Shown one piece after another: positions 7,806 through 16,764 of a stretch of 22,134 nt of DNA. Each line of letters starts with the position of its first letter. The stretch's first letter is position 1. The stretch covers positions 1 to 22,134 of the forward strand of contig JAKCCP010000219.1 of NCBI GenBank assembly GCA_021841985.1. Direction: 5' to 3'. The notes beneath the pieces were generated by a model, which was not told the origin of the DNA, made no database searches, and saw only the letters and a program-made list of their open reading frames with translations. Made by a program: the position numbers and the translations under genes. Origin of the DNA: Pseudomonadota bacterium (lineage in GTDB: Bacteria > Pseudomonadota > Alphaproteobacteria > Acetobacterales > Acetobacteraceae).

Positions 7806-8147
7806 ATGCTCGTCGATCATCGCACCTACACCGTCCGCCCTGGCACGCTGGCCAAGCAGATCGCGCTCTATGAACAATTCGGCCTCGCCGCGCAGCAGCG
7901 CCATCTCGGCAAGCCGCTCGCCTGGCTGGTGACCGAGAGCGGCGAGTTGAACACCTATGTCCATATCTGGGTTTATGCCGATGCCGCCGACCGCGCGCGC
8001 AAGCGGGCGGCGATGCAGGCCGATCCGGAATGGATCGCTTTTCTCACGAAATCGACCGAGATGGGCTATCTCATCAAACAGGAAACCAAGCTGATGACCC
8101 CGGCCGCCTTCGCGCCGCTCGTCCTGCCGGTGCCGGGCCACGGCTAG
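7806..8147 (+). CDS. NIPSNAP family protein
   Basis: Small 113-residue protein with the NIPSNAP-type ferredoxin-like alpha+beta pattern: an N-terminal VDHRTYTVRPGTLAKQIALYEQFG strand-helix unit, a central LGKPLAWLVTESGELNTYVHIWVYADAADR strand pair, then an RAAMQADPEWIAFL helix. This is the usual layout of bacterial NIPSNAP proteins, whose biochemical role is poorly known; some resemble small mono-oxygenase or dimeric alpha/beta-barrel folds. The ATG at 7806 was chosen because GAGGAA sits 7 nt upstream and family proteins start just before the E/D-x-R-x-Y-T motif. It is transcribed divergently from gpmI (150-bp gap) and lies upstream of recA with an apparent hairpin between them, so it is probably monocistronic. 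Confidence 0.85.
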   Translation: MLVDHRTYTVRPGTLAKQIALYEQFGLAAQQRHLGKPLAWLVTESGELNTYVHIWVYADAADRARKRAAMQADPEWIAFLTKSTEMGYLIKQETKLMTPAAFAPLVLPVPGHG

Positions 8148-8157
8148 GCGAGCGCGC

Positions 8158-8196
8158 AGCCCCGCCGCCCGCGCTCTTGCGCGCGGCCGCGGGGCT
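8158..8196 (+). terminator. GC-rich hairpin after the NIPSNAP gene
   Basis: The outer arms AGCCCCG (8158-8164) and CGGGGCT (8190-8196) enclose GC-rich complementary inner segments (CCGCGC-type against GCGCGG). The next bases are GGTTAAAAATTATT rather than a clean T-run, so this is a moderate candidate intrinsic terminator that separates the NIPSNAP gene from recA. Confidence 0.4.
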
Positions 8197-8259
8197 GGTT
8201 AAAAATTATTCCGAATGAAAGATTTAAGTGGCATTCCTCAATGTGGAGCAGCCGGATAG

Positions 8260-9297
8260 ATGGATAAAAACAAGGCGCTGGATGCGGCGCTGACGCAGAT
8301 CGAGCGGGCCTTCGGCAAAGGCTCGGTGATGCGTCTCGGGTCGAAGAGGATCGATGAGCAGATCGATGTCATTTCCTCCGGCTCGCTCGGGCTCGATCTC
8401 GCGCTCGGCATCGGCGGGCTGCCGCGCGGGCGCATCGTCGAGATTTACGGCCCGGAAAGCTCCGGCAAGACCACGCTCGCCCTCCACGCGATCGCCGAGG
8501 CGCAGAAGCGCGGCGGCACCTGCGCCTTCATCGATGCCGAGCACGCGCTCGATCCCACCTATGCCCGCAAGCTCGGGGTCGATGTCGATAATCTCCTGAT
8601 CAGCCAGCCCGATACCGGCGAGCAGGGGCTGGAGATCGCCGATACCCTGGTGCGCTCGGGGGCGGTCGACATCATCGCCATCGACAGCGTCGCCGCCCTG
8701 GTGCCGCGCGCCGAACTCGAGGGCGAGATGGGGGATTCGCATGTCGGCCTCCATGCGCGCCTCATGAGCCAGGCGCTGCGCAAGCTCACCGGCAGCGTCT
8801 CGCGCGGCAAGACGATGCTGATCTTCCTCAACCAGATCCGCCTCAAGATCGGCGTCATGTTCGGCAACCCGGAGACCACGACCGGCGGCAACGCGCTGAA
8901 ATTCTACGCCTCGATCCGCATGGAAATCCGCCGCATCGGCCAGATCAAGGACCGCGAGACGGTGGTCGGCAACCAGACGCGGGTGAAAGTGGTCAAGAAC
9001 AAGCTCGCGCCGCCGTTCCGCCAGGTCGAATTCGATATCATGTACGGCGAGGGCATCAGCAAGGTCGGCGAATTGATCGATCTCGGCGTCAAGGCCAATG
9101 TGGTGGAGAAATCCGGCGCATGGTTCAGCTATGACAGCCAGCGCATCGGCCAGGGGCGCGAGAACGCCAAGCAGTTCCTTCGCGACCACCCGAACGTCGC
9201 GGCGGCGATCGAGCAGAAGGTGCGCGAGCAATCCGGCGTGGTCGCGAACGCGATGCTGGCGACCGCCGGCGAGGAGGAGGCCGAGCTGCCCGACTGA
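8260..9297 (+). CDS. recA: Recombinase A
   Basis: Full-length 345-residue RecA: ATP-dependent strand exchange in homologous recombination and co-protease for LexA self-cleavage. Walker A GPESSGKT is at residues 64-71, the Walker B region VDIIAIDS at about 136-143, then the conserved [20 protein letters not shown] and [32 protein letters not shown] (loops L1/L2). An acidic tail ends EEEAELPD. The ATG at 8260 follows GGAG by 11 nt and gives the usual [11 protein letters not shown] beginning. The 112 bp upstream contain neither GTTC nor GAAC, so the alphaproteobacterial LexA box (GTTC-N7-GTTC) is not present there. The region at 8197-8232 is AT-rich and is the likeliest promoter location, but I cannot assign -35/-10 boxes with confidence. 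Confidence 0.98.
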   Translation: MDKNKALDAALTQIERAFGKGSVMRLGSKRIDEQIDVISSGSLGLDLALGIGGLPRGRIVEIYGPESSGKTTLALHAIAEAQKRGGTCAFIDAEHALDPTYARKLGVDVDNLLISQPDTGEQGLEIADTLVRSGAVDIIAIDSVAALVPRAELEGEMGDSHVGLHARLMSQALRKLTGSVSRGKTMLIFLNQIRLKIGVMFGNPETTTGGNALKFYASIRMEIRRIGQIKDRETVVGNQTRVKVVKNKLAPPFRQVEFDIMYGEGISKVGELIDLGVKANVVEKSGAWFSYDSQRIGQGRENAKQFLRDHPNVAAAIEQKVREQSGVVANAMLATAGEEEAELPD

Positions 9298-9320
9298 TTC
9301 CGGTGGGATAAGCCTTGGGT

Positions 9321-9409
9321 CTTGCCTTTTGCGCCGCGCTGACCGATCTACTGCCTATCCAACCGGACCCGCTCGGTCCACTTTCGGCAACAGGCAGGCA
9401 AGAGGCAAG
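9321..9409 (+). promoter_or_regulatory. Candidate structured RNA leader of nfu
   Basis: Three nested stems can be drawn in the 5' leader. The outer arms CTTGCCTTTTGC (9321-9332) and GCAAGAGGCAAG (9398-9409) form 12 pairs with one G-U. The middle stem is CTGCCT (9351-9356) with AGGCAG (9392-9397), directly abutting the outer right arm. The apical hairpin is GGACC (9365-9369) with GGTCC (9375-9379). AAGAGG, the only Shine-Dalgarno-like stretch before the nfu ATG at 9420, lies inside the outer right arm, although its 14-nt spacing is long. The structure was found by eye and its function is not known. Confidence 0.45.
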
Positions 9410-9419
9410 CGGTCGCGCA

Positions 9420-9977
9420 ATGTTCATCGAAACTGAAGGCACGCCGAACCCGGCGACACTGAAATTCCTTCCCGGCCGGACGGTCATGGCGCAGGGCACG
9501 GCGGATTTCGCCGCCGCCGAGGCCGCGGAGCGGAGCCCGCTGGCGACGGCGCTGTTCGATCTCCCCGGCGTCGCCCGGGTCTTTCTCGGCCATGATTTCA
9601 TCACCGTGACCAAGAGCGAGGCTTTGGACTGGCAGGCCTTGAAGCCGCAGATTCTCGGCGTGGTCGTCGAGCATTTCGCCGCCGGCCGGGCGGTGATCGC
9701 CGGCGCGGAGGCCGAGGCCGACGAGGACGTCGCCCCCGAGGATGCCGAGATCGTCTCGCAGATCAAGGAACTGCTCGATACCCGCGTGCGCCCGGCGGTG
9801 GCCGGCGACGGCGGTGACATCGTCTTTCGCGGCTATCGCGACGGGATCGTGCGGCTTCACATGCAGGGTGCCTGCAGCGGCTGTCCGTCTTCGCGCGCGA
9901 CCCTCAAGCATGGTGTCGAAAACATGCTCCGCCACTATATCCCCGAGGTGGTCGCGGTCGAGCAGGTCGAGGTTTAA
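9420..9977 (+). CDS. Nfu-type Fe-S cluster scaffold/carrier (NifU family)
   Basis: Predicted 185-residue cytoplasmic iron-sulfur carrier. The N-terminal Nfu_N domain (about residues 1-88) starts FIETEGTPNPATLKFLPG and includes GVARVFLGHDFITVTK. The C-terminal NifU domain (about 108-185) has RPAVAGDGGDIVFRGY and the cluster-binding C152-S-G-C155 in GACSGCPSSRATLKHGVENML. This two-domain arrangement is typical of alphaproteobacterial and mitochondrial NFU1 proteins, which pass [4Fe-4S] clusters to targets such as lipoyl synthase or aconitase. The ATG at 9420 gives the canonical MFIETE N-terminus. It lies 122 bp downstream of recA behind a possible structured leader and is followed by two copies of the dispersed AT-hairpin repeat. 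Confidence 0.93.
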   Translation: MFIETEGTPNPATLKFLPGRTVMAQGTADFAAAEAAERSPLATALFDLPGVARVFLGHDFITVTKSEALDWQALKPQILGVVVEHFAAGRAVIAGAEAEADEDVAPEDAEIVSQIKELLDTRVRPAVAGDGGDIVFRGYRDGIVRLHMQGACSGCPSSRATLKHGVENMLRHYIPEVVAVEQVEV

Positions 9978-9978
9978 G

Positions 9979-10038
9979 CATAAAAAAATGTTCTTTTTTG
10001 AAAAAAATTCTCCCCTGGGCAGTGCCTGCGGCACTGCC
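9979..10038 (-). repeat. Dispersed GC-box + AT-hairpin repeat, copy B (inverted)
   Basis: Read on the minus strand it goes GGCACTGCCCAGGGGAGAA, a T-run, then CAAAAAAGAAC, matching copy A with a deletion of about 10 nt between GGGGA and the T-run. It lies just after the nfu stop but in the opposite orientation to nfu. It shares the GC box region with copy C: GGCAGTGCC (10018-10026) TGC GGCACTGCC (10030-10038) forms a 9-bp perfect inverted repeat at the junction of the two copies. Confidence 0.65.
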
Positions 10039-10100
10039 ACTCCGAGAAAACGGGATAAAAGTCTTTTTGCTTCTTTTTCTTCAGAAAAAGAAGATTTTTT
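10030..10100 (+). repeat. Dispersed GC-box + AT-hairpin repeat, copy C, with intrinsic-terminator shape
   Basis: It has GGCACTGCC, then CGGGATAAAAGTCTTTTTG, then a perfect 10-bp hairpin CTTCTTTTTC (10070-10079) / GAAAAAGAAG (10084-10093) with a TTCA loop, followed directly by ATTTTTT. This looks like a terminator for transcripts arriving from nfu. It ends 17 nt before the AGGAGG ribosome-binding site of the next gene. Confidence 0.65.
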
Positions 10101-10127
10101 CTTTGCGTTCGATTGCAGGAGGAAGGG

Positions 10128-10712
10128 ATGAGTCTCGATCCGAGCGCGCTGGCGGCGTTGTTTACCGAGGCGCGCACCCATTTCAAATGGACCGATCAGC
10201 CGGTTTCCGATGAGACGCTCCATGAACTCCATGATCTTTTGCGCATGGGTCCGACCTCGGCCAATTGTTCGCCGGCGCGGTTTATTTTCCTGCGCGGCGC
10301 GGCGGCGAAGGAGCGGCTGAAGCCGGCGCTGTCGCCGGGCAATGTGGAGAAGACGATGGCCGCGCCGGTGACCGTGATCGTCGCTTATGATCCGCGATTT
10401 TATGAGCATTTGCCACGACTCTTCCCGCATGCCGACGCACGCGCATGGTTTGCCGACAATCCGGCGCTCGCCGAGGAGACGGCGTTTCGCAACGGCACGC
10501 TGCAAGGGGCCTATCTGATCATCGCGGCGCGGGCGCTGGGGCTCGATTGCGGGCCGATGTCGGGCTTCGACAAGGAGAAAGTCGATCACGCCTTCTTCGC
10601 CGGGCGCGGCTGGCGGAGCAATTTCCTGGTCAATCTCGGCCATGGTGACGCGAGCGTGTTGTTTCCGCGGAGCCCAAGGCTCGATTTCGCCGAAGCCTGT
10701 GAAATCCTCTGA
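10128..10712 (+). CDS. Nitroreductase family protein, RutE-like (malonic semialdehyde reductase type)
   Basis: Predicted 194-residue FMN-dependent nitroreductase-fold protein, very close to E. coli RutE (196 residues) in recognisable blocks: [81 protein letters not shown], and the C-terminal [12 protein letters not shown]. RutE reduces malonic semialdehyde to 3-hydroxypropionate in pyrimidine catabolism. No other rut gene is in this window, so a broader NAD(P)H-dependent aldehyde or nitro reductase role is equally possible. The ATG at 10128 has a strong AGGAGG 5 nt upstream. The next gene starts about 13 nt after this stop, so the two are probably co-transcribed. Confidence 0.88.
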   Translation: MSLDPSALAALFTEARTHFKWTDQPVSDETLHELHDLLRMGPTSANCSPARFIFLRGAAAKERLKPALSPGNVEKTMAAPVTVIVAYDPRFYEHLPRLFPHADARAWFADNPALAEETAFRNGTLQGAYLIIAARALGLDCGPMSGFDKEKVDHAFFAGRGWRSNFLVNLGHGDASVLFPRSPRLDFAEACEIL

Positions 10713-10725
10713 CCGCGAGGACAAA

Positions 10726-11418
10726 GTGCATTTTCGGACCGCGTTGATCGTCGGCGCCGGCGCCGGATTGAGCGCGGCGCTGGCGCGCCGGCTCGCCGAG
10801 CAAGGTACCAGGGTTGCGCTGGCGGCGCGGAATGCCGAAAAACTCGCGCCCTTGGCCGCCGAAATCGGCGGGGTTGCGCTGGCTTGCGATGCGGCGATGC
10901 CGGACGAGGTGGCGGCGCTTTTCACCGAGACCGACCGGCTGGGCCTCATACCGGATTGCGTGATCTATAACCCGAGCCGGCGCTTGCGCGGCCCGATCGC
11001 CGATCTGGATCCGGCGGCGGTGGCCGAGGCGCTGGCGGTTTCCGCCTATGGCGGGTTTCTCGTCGGCCAGCAGGCGGCGCGGCGAATGCTCGCGCGCGGC
11101 GCCGGCGCGATCGGGTTCACCGGGGCGTCGGCGAGCGTCAAGGGCTATGCGCTCTCGGCCCCCTTCGCGATGGGGAAATTCGCGTTGCGCGGCCTCGCCC
11201 AGAGCATGGCGCGCGAGCTGCATCCCCAAGGCGTCCACGTCGTGCATCTAGTCATCGATGGCGGTATTCGTGGCGAGCACCATCCACCGCCGGCGGATGC
11301 GCCCGACTCCCTCCTCGATCCCGATGCGGTCGCGGCGACCTACCTGGCCGCCTTGCAGCAGCCGCGGAACGCCTGGAGCTTCGAGGTCGAACTGCGCCCC
11401 TGGGTCGAGCGGTTTTAA
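10726..11418 (+). CDS. SDR-family protein with Phe replacing the catalytic Tyr
   Basis: Predicted 230-residue Rossmann-fold protein. The nucleotide-binding motif is the variant IVGAGAGLSAALAR (about residues 8-21), followed by VALAARNAEKL. The active-site region reads TGASASVKGYALSAPFAMGKFALRGLAQSMAREL, so the usual Y-x-x-x-K is F147-x-x-x-K151. The NNAG region is replaced by IYNPSRRLRGP. The ending GIHV-like block HVVHLVIDGGI is as in a known SDR subgroup with the same Phe, by recall. Activity as a standard dehydrogenase is doubtful. The GTG at 10726 is preferred (GAGG 6 nt upstream); a GTG at 10699 inside the previous gene is an alternative. The TAA stop lies in a perfect hairpin (11409-11425). 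Confidence 0.85.
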   Translation: MHFRTALIVGAGAGLSAALARRLAEQGTRVALAARNAEKLAPLAAEIGGVALACDAAMPDEVAALFTETDRLGLIPDCVIYNPSRRLRGPIADLDPAAVAEALAVSAYGGFLVGQQAARRMLARGAGAIGFTGASASVKGYALSAPFAMGKFALRGLAQSMARELHPQGVHVVHLVIDGGIRGEHHPPPADAPDSLLDPDAVAATYLAALQQPRNAWSFEVELRPWVERF

Positions 11419-11425
11419 AAACCGC
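11409..11425. terminator. Hairpin over the SDR stop codon, between convergent genes
   Basis: Arms GCGGTTTT (11409-11416) and AAAACCGC (11418-11425) are a perfect inverted repeat overlapping the SDR stop TAA (11416-11418). It lies in the 17-nt gap before the stop of the convergent Gly-rich gene. It is followed on the plus strand by CAGCATTTTG, a weak T-run. It may be a compact bidirectional terminator. Confidence 0.4.
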
Positions 11426-11435
11426 CAGCATTTTG

Positions 11436-11753
11436 TCAGTGATGCCCGCCGAAGCCGCCATGGAAGCCACCGTGGCCGCCGAAGCCGTGCCCGCCGAAGC
11501 CGTGGCCCCAATTGCCGCCCCCGAAACCGTGGCCGGCAAAGCCATGTCCCCAGCCGCCCCGACCCCACCCGCCGTGGTCCCAGCCACCGCGGTCCCAGCC
11601 GCCACCCCACATGCCGCCAAAACCGTCGCCCCAGCCGCCCCAACCATCGCCCCAGCCGCCGACGACCGGCCCACCATAGCCATAGCCCTCGCCACAGGCG
11701 GCGAGGGCGAGGCAGAGGAGGACGACGATCGTCGCCGACGCGGTCTTGGTCAC
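11436..11753 (-). CDS. Gly/Trp/His-rich small lipoprotein, unknown function
   Basis: From a GTG at 11753 this is a 105-residue protein: MTKTASATIVVLLCLALAAC|G, a lipoprotein signal with lipobox LAAC and predicted lipidated Cys20. The mature part is almost wholly low complexity. It starts GYGYGGP, passes through Gly-Trp-Asp repeats (GGWGDGW type), then GGWDRGGWDHGGW, then His/Phe-rich GHGFGG repeats, and ends GGFGGHH. Nothing in it suggests an enzyme; metal binding through His or envelope attachment is speculation. An ATG at 11810 would add 19 basic residues and overlap the upstream gene's 3' end by 14 nt, and is the alternative start. It probably shares a transcript with the secreted protein upstream (11797-12291). 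Because of the repeats, long antisense Ala/Pro-rich frames appear here and should be ignored. Confidence 0.7.
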   Translation of the reverse strand: MTKTASATIVVLLCLALAACGEGYGYGGPVVGGWGDGWGGWGDGFGGMWGGGWDRGGWDHGGWGRGGWGHGFAGHGFGGGNWGHGFGGHGFGGHGGFHGGFGGHH

Positions 11754-11796
11754 GCCATGGCGTCTCGGTCTTGCGGCGAGCGCCGCGGGCCGGGGA

Positions 11797-12291
11797 TCAT
11801 TCGCGGTCATAGACGTCGACGTAGCTCACGGCCTTGCCTCCGCCTGCGCTTTTCGCGCCTTCGCAGGTCATTTTCCGCCGGTCCGGCGCGACCGTGCAGG
11901 TCATGCTGTCGGTCTCGCCCTCCGGTCCCTTGAAGCTCGCTTGCAGACGATCCGGCGCGAGCATGCGGAAGGAGGCGGTGGTATCCTCGCTGATCGGGTA
12001 GAATTCGCCATTGCCGGGAGTGTCGTGGGATTCGAGCGAGGGCCGCCCTTGCGCGTCCTTCACCGTCACCGTCCAGCGGACATGGACGGCATCGACACGC
12101 TCGAAATCGAGCGCCATGTCGGTCGGCGCCGGCTCGCCCGGCGGCAGTTTCGAGAGCGCGCGGTCCCAGCGCCAGTGGCCGATGAAAGGGCTGTTTTCGT
12201 CGGCGCGAGCGGCTCCCGCCGCCGCCAGGCAGAGCGCCCCGCATATCACGAAGCCCATGCGCCATCCGTGCCAGTCATGCCGATGCGTCAC
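11797..12291 (-). CDS. Secreted protein of unknown function, lipocalin-like pattern
   Basis: Predicted 164-residue exported protein. The signal sequence is WHGWRMGFVICGALCLAAAGAARA, cut before DENSP. The mature domain, about 135 residues, begins GHWRWDRALSKLPPGEPAP and continues with alternating polar/hydrophobic strands (DMALDFERVDAVHVRWTVTVKD, TASFRMLAPDRLQASFKG, DSMTCTVAPDRRKMTCEGA). The opening resembles a widespread G-x-W-x-x-x-x-x-x-SK-x-x-PGPAP family of small beta-rich secreted proteins, by recall, so a lipocalin-like barrel is plausible. Two cysteines in the C-terminal strands could pair. The GTG at 12291 was chosen for its strong upstream GAGAGGAGGG with 7-8 nt spacing; the ATG at 12258 would also keep the signal peptide. 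I do not know its function. Confidence 0.75.
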   Translation of the reverse strand: MTHRHDWHGWRMGFVICGALCLAAAGAARADENSPFIGHWRWDRALSKLPPGEPAPTDMALDFERVDAVHVRWTVTVKDAQGRPSLESHDTPGNGEFYPISEDTTASFRMLAPDRLQASFKGPEGETDSMTCTVAPDRRKMTCEGAKSAGGGKAVSYVDVYDRE

Positions 12292-12638
12292 GCCTGATCC
12301 CTCCTCTCGCCGTTCACAACACTCATTCCCCCACATCGCCGAGGACGACGCGGTTTGTGTGTCGTGATCGAAGGGTGATGGGTTTCGGCCGCCGATGCAA
12401 GCGCCGGCGCCGAGGTAGGGCAAGCTGCGCAAACTTCATCAATTTGTCATGTCGATTTACCACATCCCTGGCGCCGCCGGCGCGGCGGAAGGCGCTGGCG
12501 CCCTTTGTTTCGAGTGGTCTGCGCGTCCCTGAAATGCGAGAGCATTTCAGGGACAAGACACTAGGCGTTGCCGGTCGGCTTCGTTATGGTCGCGCCGGCC
12601 GCATGAGCGGCCGCTGGTGACGATCAAGGGAGGGGAAG
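12292..12638. other. 347-bp intergenic region between divergent exported-protein genes
   Basis: It must hold the promoters of both the minus-strand secreted-protein gene and the plus-strand gene at 12639, but I could not assign -35/-10 boxes convincingly. It contains an AT-richer patch (12436-12470), a GC-rich partly self-complementary segment around TGGCGCC...GGCGCC (12468-12502) and a perfect 13-bp palindrome (12525-12554). Short open frames here on both strands have no plausible composition or ribosome-binding site, and I do not call a gene. Confidence 0.6.
12525..12554. repeat. Perfect 13-bp inverted repeat with GAGA loop
   Basis: Left arm GTCCCTGAAATGC (12525-12537), loop GAGA (12538-12541), right arm GCATTTCAGGGAC (12542-12554). 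No T-run follows on either strand, so it does not look like an intrinsic terminator. It could be a regulator-binding palindrome, a REP-like element or an RNA hairpin in the leader of the gene at 12639, which starts 84 bp further on. Confidence 0.85.
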
Positions 12639-13106
12639 GTGCCGCGGCGTTTTTTTGATCCGATCTTCATATTCGGGGTCGCCCTGTTCGGCCTTTTACT
12701 GCTGAGCGGCGGCGCCGCGCGCGCCGATGCGCCGCTGCCGCTGGAACTCAACAAGCTCGAACCCTTGACCCAGGGCGAGGCCGGGTGCCGGGTCTATTTC
12801 GTGGTCACCAACCCCGACGCCGAAACGGTCGGGCAGTTGCGGCTCGACCTCATCCTGTTCGGCACCGATGGCGTGATCCTGCGCCGGATCGCGCTCGATC
12901 TCGGCCCGCTGGCGGCGAAGAAAACCGGGGTGCGGCTGTTCGATTTGCAGGGCCTCGCCTGCGATTCGATCGGGCGCGTGCTGATCAATGACGTCCTCGC
13001 CTGTCATGCCGGTGACAAGCCGGGCGGCAATGCCGAACAGGAACGGGCCGCCTGTCTCGATCGTCTGACGCTCAGCTCGCGGACCAAGGTGCCGCTCGCG
13101 AAGTAA
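12639..13106 (+). CDS. Exported protein of unknown function
   Basis: 155 residues from a GTG at 12639, with GGGAGGGG about 5 nt upstream. The N-terminus MPRRFFDPIFIFGVALFGLLLLSGGAARADA is a signal peptide with a basic RR start, cleaved near ARA|DA. The mature part begins PLPLELNKLEPL, then CRVYFVVTNPDAETVGQLRLDLILFGTDGVILRRIALDLGPL, KTGVRLFDLQGLACDSIGRVLINDVLACHAG, and ends with CLDRLTLSSRTKVPL. I recall the same blocks in alphaproteobacterial proteins labelled only as a Tat-signal-domain or hypothetical periplasmic protein. Four cysteines (in GCRVYF, LACDS, LACHAG, AACLD) could form two disulfides. No enzyme motif is visible. It stands 50 bp upstream of the desaturase-family gene and may be co-transcribed with it. 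Confidence 0.82.
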   Translation: MPRRFFDPIFIFGVALFGLLLLSGGAARADAPLPLELNKLEPLTQGEAGCRVYFVVTNPDAETVGQLRLDLILFGTDGVILRRIALDLGPLAAKKTGVRLFDLQGLACDSIGRVLINDVLACHAGDKPGGNAEQERAACLDRLTLSSRTKVPLAK

Positions 13107-13155
13107 GGCCGGCACGCCGGATTGCAATGCCGTGGGCGGGGCCCAAATCTTGCCC

Positions 13156-13997
13156 ATGACGCCCGCGCTGGAGCCGGCTTTGCGTCTTGGCGTGTTCGCC
13201 ACCGTGTTCGCGGTGATGGCGGCATGGGAGGCGCTCGCGCCGCGGCGCCGCCTCGCGGTCGGGCGGGGGCGGCGCTGGCCGCGCAATCTCGCTCTCGTCA
13301 TCCTCGATACCATGATCGTGCGGGCCTTGTTTCCGACCGCGGCGATCGGCGTCGCCATGCTGGCGGCGGCGCATGGGTGGGGGATTTTCGCGGCATTGCC
13401 GGCGCCGCCCGGGATGGGGTTACGCTGGCTGGCGTTTGGCGTGAGCCTGCTCCTGCTCGATCTCGCGATCTACGCCCAGCACGTTCTCTTTCATCTCGTC
13501 CCGCCGCTCTGGCGGCTGCATCGCGTGCATCACGCCGACCCCGATTTCGATGTCACCACCGGGGTGCGGTTTCATCCCGGCGAGATCGTGTTGTCGCTGT
13601 TGATCAAATTCGCCGTCATCATCGCCCTCGGGGTGCCGGCGACGGCGGTGTTCGCCTTTGAAATCATCCTCAACGCGACGTCGCTGTTCAACCACGCCAA
13701 TGCCCGCCTGCCGGCGCGGCTGGATCGCTGGCTGCGGCTGATCCTGGTCACGCCGGATATGCATCGCGTTCACCATTCGGTGATCCGGCGTGAGACCGAC
13801 AGCAATTTCGGCTTCAACCTGCCGTGGTGGGACCGGCTGTTCGGCACCTATCGCGCGGCGCCCGAGGCCGGGCAGGAGGGAATGCGGATCGGCCTCGACG
13901 AATTCGCCGATCCCCGGGAACTCGCGCTATGGCGCACGCTGCTGCAGCCGGCCCGAAACCCGGCGGGTCTCCGCCCCCGCCGTCCATGCGCCCGCCG

Positions 13998-14001
<4 letters not shown>
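13156..14001 (+). CDS. Sterol desaturase / fatty acid hydroxylase family membrane protein
   Basis: Predicted 281-residue integral membrane di-iron protein. Four to five hydrophobic segments lie at about residues 8-26, 44-70, 88-112 and 148-172. The histidine boxes are H109-x-x-x-H113 (QHVLFH), H122-R-V-H-H126, H140 in RFHPGE, H180 in LFNHAN, and H203-R-V-H-H207 (PDMHRVHH). After these come SNFGFNLPWWDRLFGTY, the family's usual ending block. The family uses O2 and a di-iron centre to hydroxylate or desaturate lipids; the substrate is unknown here (sterol, hopanoid, carotenoid or fatty acyl). A GTG at 13132 is an alternative start. The stop TAA overlaps the polA stop on the other strand, leaving no intergenic terminator. 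Confidence 0.9.
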
Positions 14002-16745
<2,744 letters not shown>

Positions 16746-16764
16746 GGCGCGTGAAGCCGGGCGG

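Noticed and set aside
9974..10213. Short Phe/Lys-rich frames between nfu and the RutE-like gene
   Set aside because: They are translations of the AT-hairpin repeats; similar Phe/Lys strings arise from the other repeat copies and are not real proteins.
11440..11680. Repetitive stretch that at first glance resembles a short-unit repeat or CRISPR array
   Set aside because: The periodicity is codon-level (Gly-Trp/Gly-His) with no constant repeat and no unique spacers.
11433..11933. Plus-strand Ala/Pro/Val-rich frame opposite the Gly-rich lipoprotein
   Set aside because: It is the mirror of the Gly/Trp/His codon repeats. The minus strand has a credible lipoprotein signal peptide, the plus strand does not.
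12323..12620. Two short frames (77 and 87 codons) in the 347-bp gap
   Set aside because: Arg-rich composition, no ribosome-binding site, and one crosses the palindrome; no support as genes.
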